A stretch of 64,000 bases of DNA, taken from assembly GCF_001529295.1 (NCBI RefSeq), contig NZ_LLWK01000038.1, positions 744,001 to 808,000 of the forward strand, given 5' to 3'. The position numbers were made by a program, and so were the translations under genes. The notes under the pieces are model-generated. The model saw only the letters and a program-made list of their open reading frames with translations. It did no database searches and was not told the DNA's origin. Of this stretch, positions 63,161 to 64,000 are shown piece after piece (position 1 is the stretch's first letter; each line of letters starts with the position of its first letter). Source of the stretch: Flavobacterium sp. TAB 87 (GTDB taxonomy: Bacteria > Bacteroidota > Bacteroidia > Flavobacteriales > Flavobacteriaceae).

Positions 63161-64000
63161 ATGAATGCATTTATGATTTATTTGCCAATAGTTATGGCCA
63201 TTTTAGGATTACTTTTTATGGGAATAAAAAGGAGTTGGGTGTTAAAGCAAGATCCTGGAGATGGTAAAATGAAAACCATTTCTGATCATATTTACGAGGG
63301 AGCACTCGCTTTCTTAAAAGCAGAATATAAATTATTAGCCATATTTGTCGTTTTAGCTAGTATTGTTTTAGCTGGAATTACTTTCATTCCAGGAGTTCAA
63401 ACCCATTTACTTATTGTCATCGCTTTTGTTTTTGGAGCTTTTTTCTCCGCCTTGGCAGGAAATATGGGAATGAAGATTGCAACCAAAACCAATGTTAGAA
63501 CTACACAAGCGGCAAGAACAAGTTTGCCACAAGCTTTAAAAGTTTCGTTTGGTGGAGGAACCGTTATGGGACTAGGAGTTGCCGGTTTAGCCGTTTTAGG
63601 TTTAACCGGTTTTTTTATTCTTTTCTTTCAAATTTTTATGGATGGCGCTTGGACTTCTACTGATGACATGACCAAGGTTTTAGAAACATTAGCAGGATTT
63701 TCTTTAGGTGCGGAGTCTATTGCTCTTTTTGCCAGAGTAGGAGGCGGAATTTACACCAAAGCTGCTGATGTGGGAGCCGATTTAGTTGGAAAAATCGAAG
63801 CTGGTATTCCAGAAGATGATCCAAGAAATCCCGCTACAATTGCGGATAATGTAGGTGACAATGTAGGTGATGTAGCCGGAATGGGAGCCGACTTGTTTGG
63901 TTCGTATGTTGCAACCGTTTTGGCTGCAATGGTTTTAGGAAATTACGTCATCAAGGACATGGGCGGTAATTTACAAGATGCTTTTGGCGGAATTGGTCCT
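63161..64000 (+). CDS. hppA: Membrane-bound ion-translocating pyrophosphatase (3' partial)
   Basis: The frame starts at ATG 63161 and runs in frame off the window end (280 codons seen of an expected ~700-800). After two N-terminal spans come the conserved [13 protein letters not shown] and a set of further spans. The pyrophosphate-binding acidic motifs follow: [38 protein letters not shown] and [12 protein letters not shown]. The enzyme couples PPi hydrolysis to Na+ or H+ transport. The residues that set K+ dependence and ion choice lie beyond the window. Confidence 0.97.
   Translation, partial: MNAFMIYLPIVMAILGLLFMGIKRSWVLKQDPGDGKMKTISDHIYEGALAFLKAEYKLLAIFVVLASIVLAGITFIPGVQTHLLIVIAFVFGAFFSALAGNMGMKIATKTNVRTTQAARTSLPQALKVSFGGGTVMGLGVAGLAVLGLTGFFILFFQIFMDGAWTSTDDMTKVLETLAGFSLGAESIALFARVGGGIYTKAADVGADLVGKIEAGIPEDDPRNPATIADNVGDNVGDVAGMGADLFGSYVATVLAAMVLGNYVIKDMGGNLQDAFGGIGP

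Noticed and set aside
1-64000. CRISPR array, prophage, insertion sequence, integrative element or known defence cluster
   Set aside because: No regularly spaced repeats, transposase, integrase, phage structural genes or defence-type gene groups were seen. Gene content is largely housekeeping, and the one tRNA has no attached element.

Overview
The window looks like a chromosome segment from a Flavobacteriaceae bacterium, most probably Flavobacterium or a close relative. It is AT-rich. Many genes have a -7 box of the form TAnnTTTG, the Bacteroidetes promoter signature, and start sites tend to follow A-rich stretches rather than GGAGG. Lineage-specific families are frequent: a type IX secretion (T9SS) sorting domain, PorT, a TamL-like lipoprotein barrel, a GLPGLI protein, DUF5686, a 2TM-domain protein and a GYDIA-type GHMP kinase. 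A 73-bp palindromic repeat of a kind I associate with Flavobacterium lies at 16108-16180. I see no insertion sequence, prophage, CRISPR array, rRNA or replication origin.

Layout. 1-2645: the 3' part of a secreted GH13 alpha-amylase with a T9SS tail, then an FnIII lipoprotein. 2782-7762: an AraC regulator and a TolC/EmrA/EmrB-like efflux operon. 7715-8600: a small DUF6814-like gene and the wreck of a sugar/acid MFS transporter. 8685-8757: tRNA-Phe. 8857-15099: coaX, a FadL-like barrel, lptC, a small membrane protein, a CorC-type CBS protein and a PpiD/SurA-like foldase. 15179-17507: GHMP kinase and HMG-CoA reductase (mevalonate route). 17710-26057: a DPP-IV-type peptidase, three POT peptide transporters in a row and two thioredoxin-fold proteins. 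26064-30811 (minus): comEC, NlpC/P60, lpxB, a small membrane protein and surE. 31029-34115: tail-specific protease and a NUC1-type nuclease lipoprotein. 34117-41337 (minus): rodA, mrdA, mreD, mreC, mreB and purH. 41503-49730: an FtsX/MacB permease, accD, fbaA, tamL, an rRNA/tRNA methyltransferase, porT and ubiE. 50331-54960 (minus): folA, a 2TM protein, thyA, a bifunctional nuclease, etfA and etfB. 55069-58400 (minus): a GLPGLI protein and an outer-membrane barrel gene broken by one in-frame stop. 58835-64000: pdhB, a DUF5686 protein, ppa and the start of hppA.

Most of the window is conserved housekeeping: envelope building, rod shape, isoprenoids, purines, folate/thymidylate and pyrophosphate handling. 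Protein and polysaccharide feeding is also represented, by the secreted amylase, the DPP peptidase feeding POT carriers, and the extracellular nuclease with comEC. I did not find a clear new defence or mobile system. The signals most worth a second look are the MFS wreck beside the efflux operon, the nonsense codon in the GLPGLI-linked barrel, an AccD with no zinc-ribbon cysteines, a thioredoxin paralogue with no CxxC, a strong terminator buried in the 3' coding end of comEC, and the palindromic repeat.
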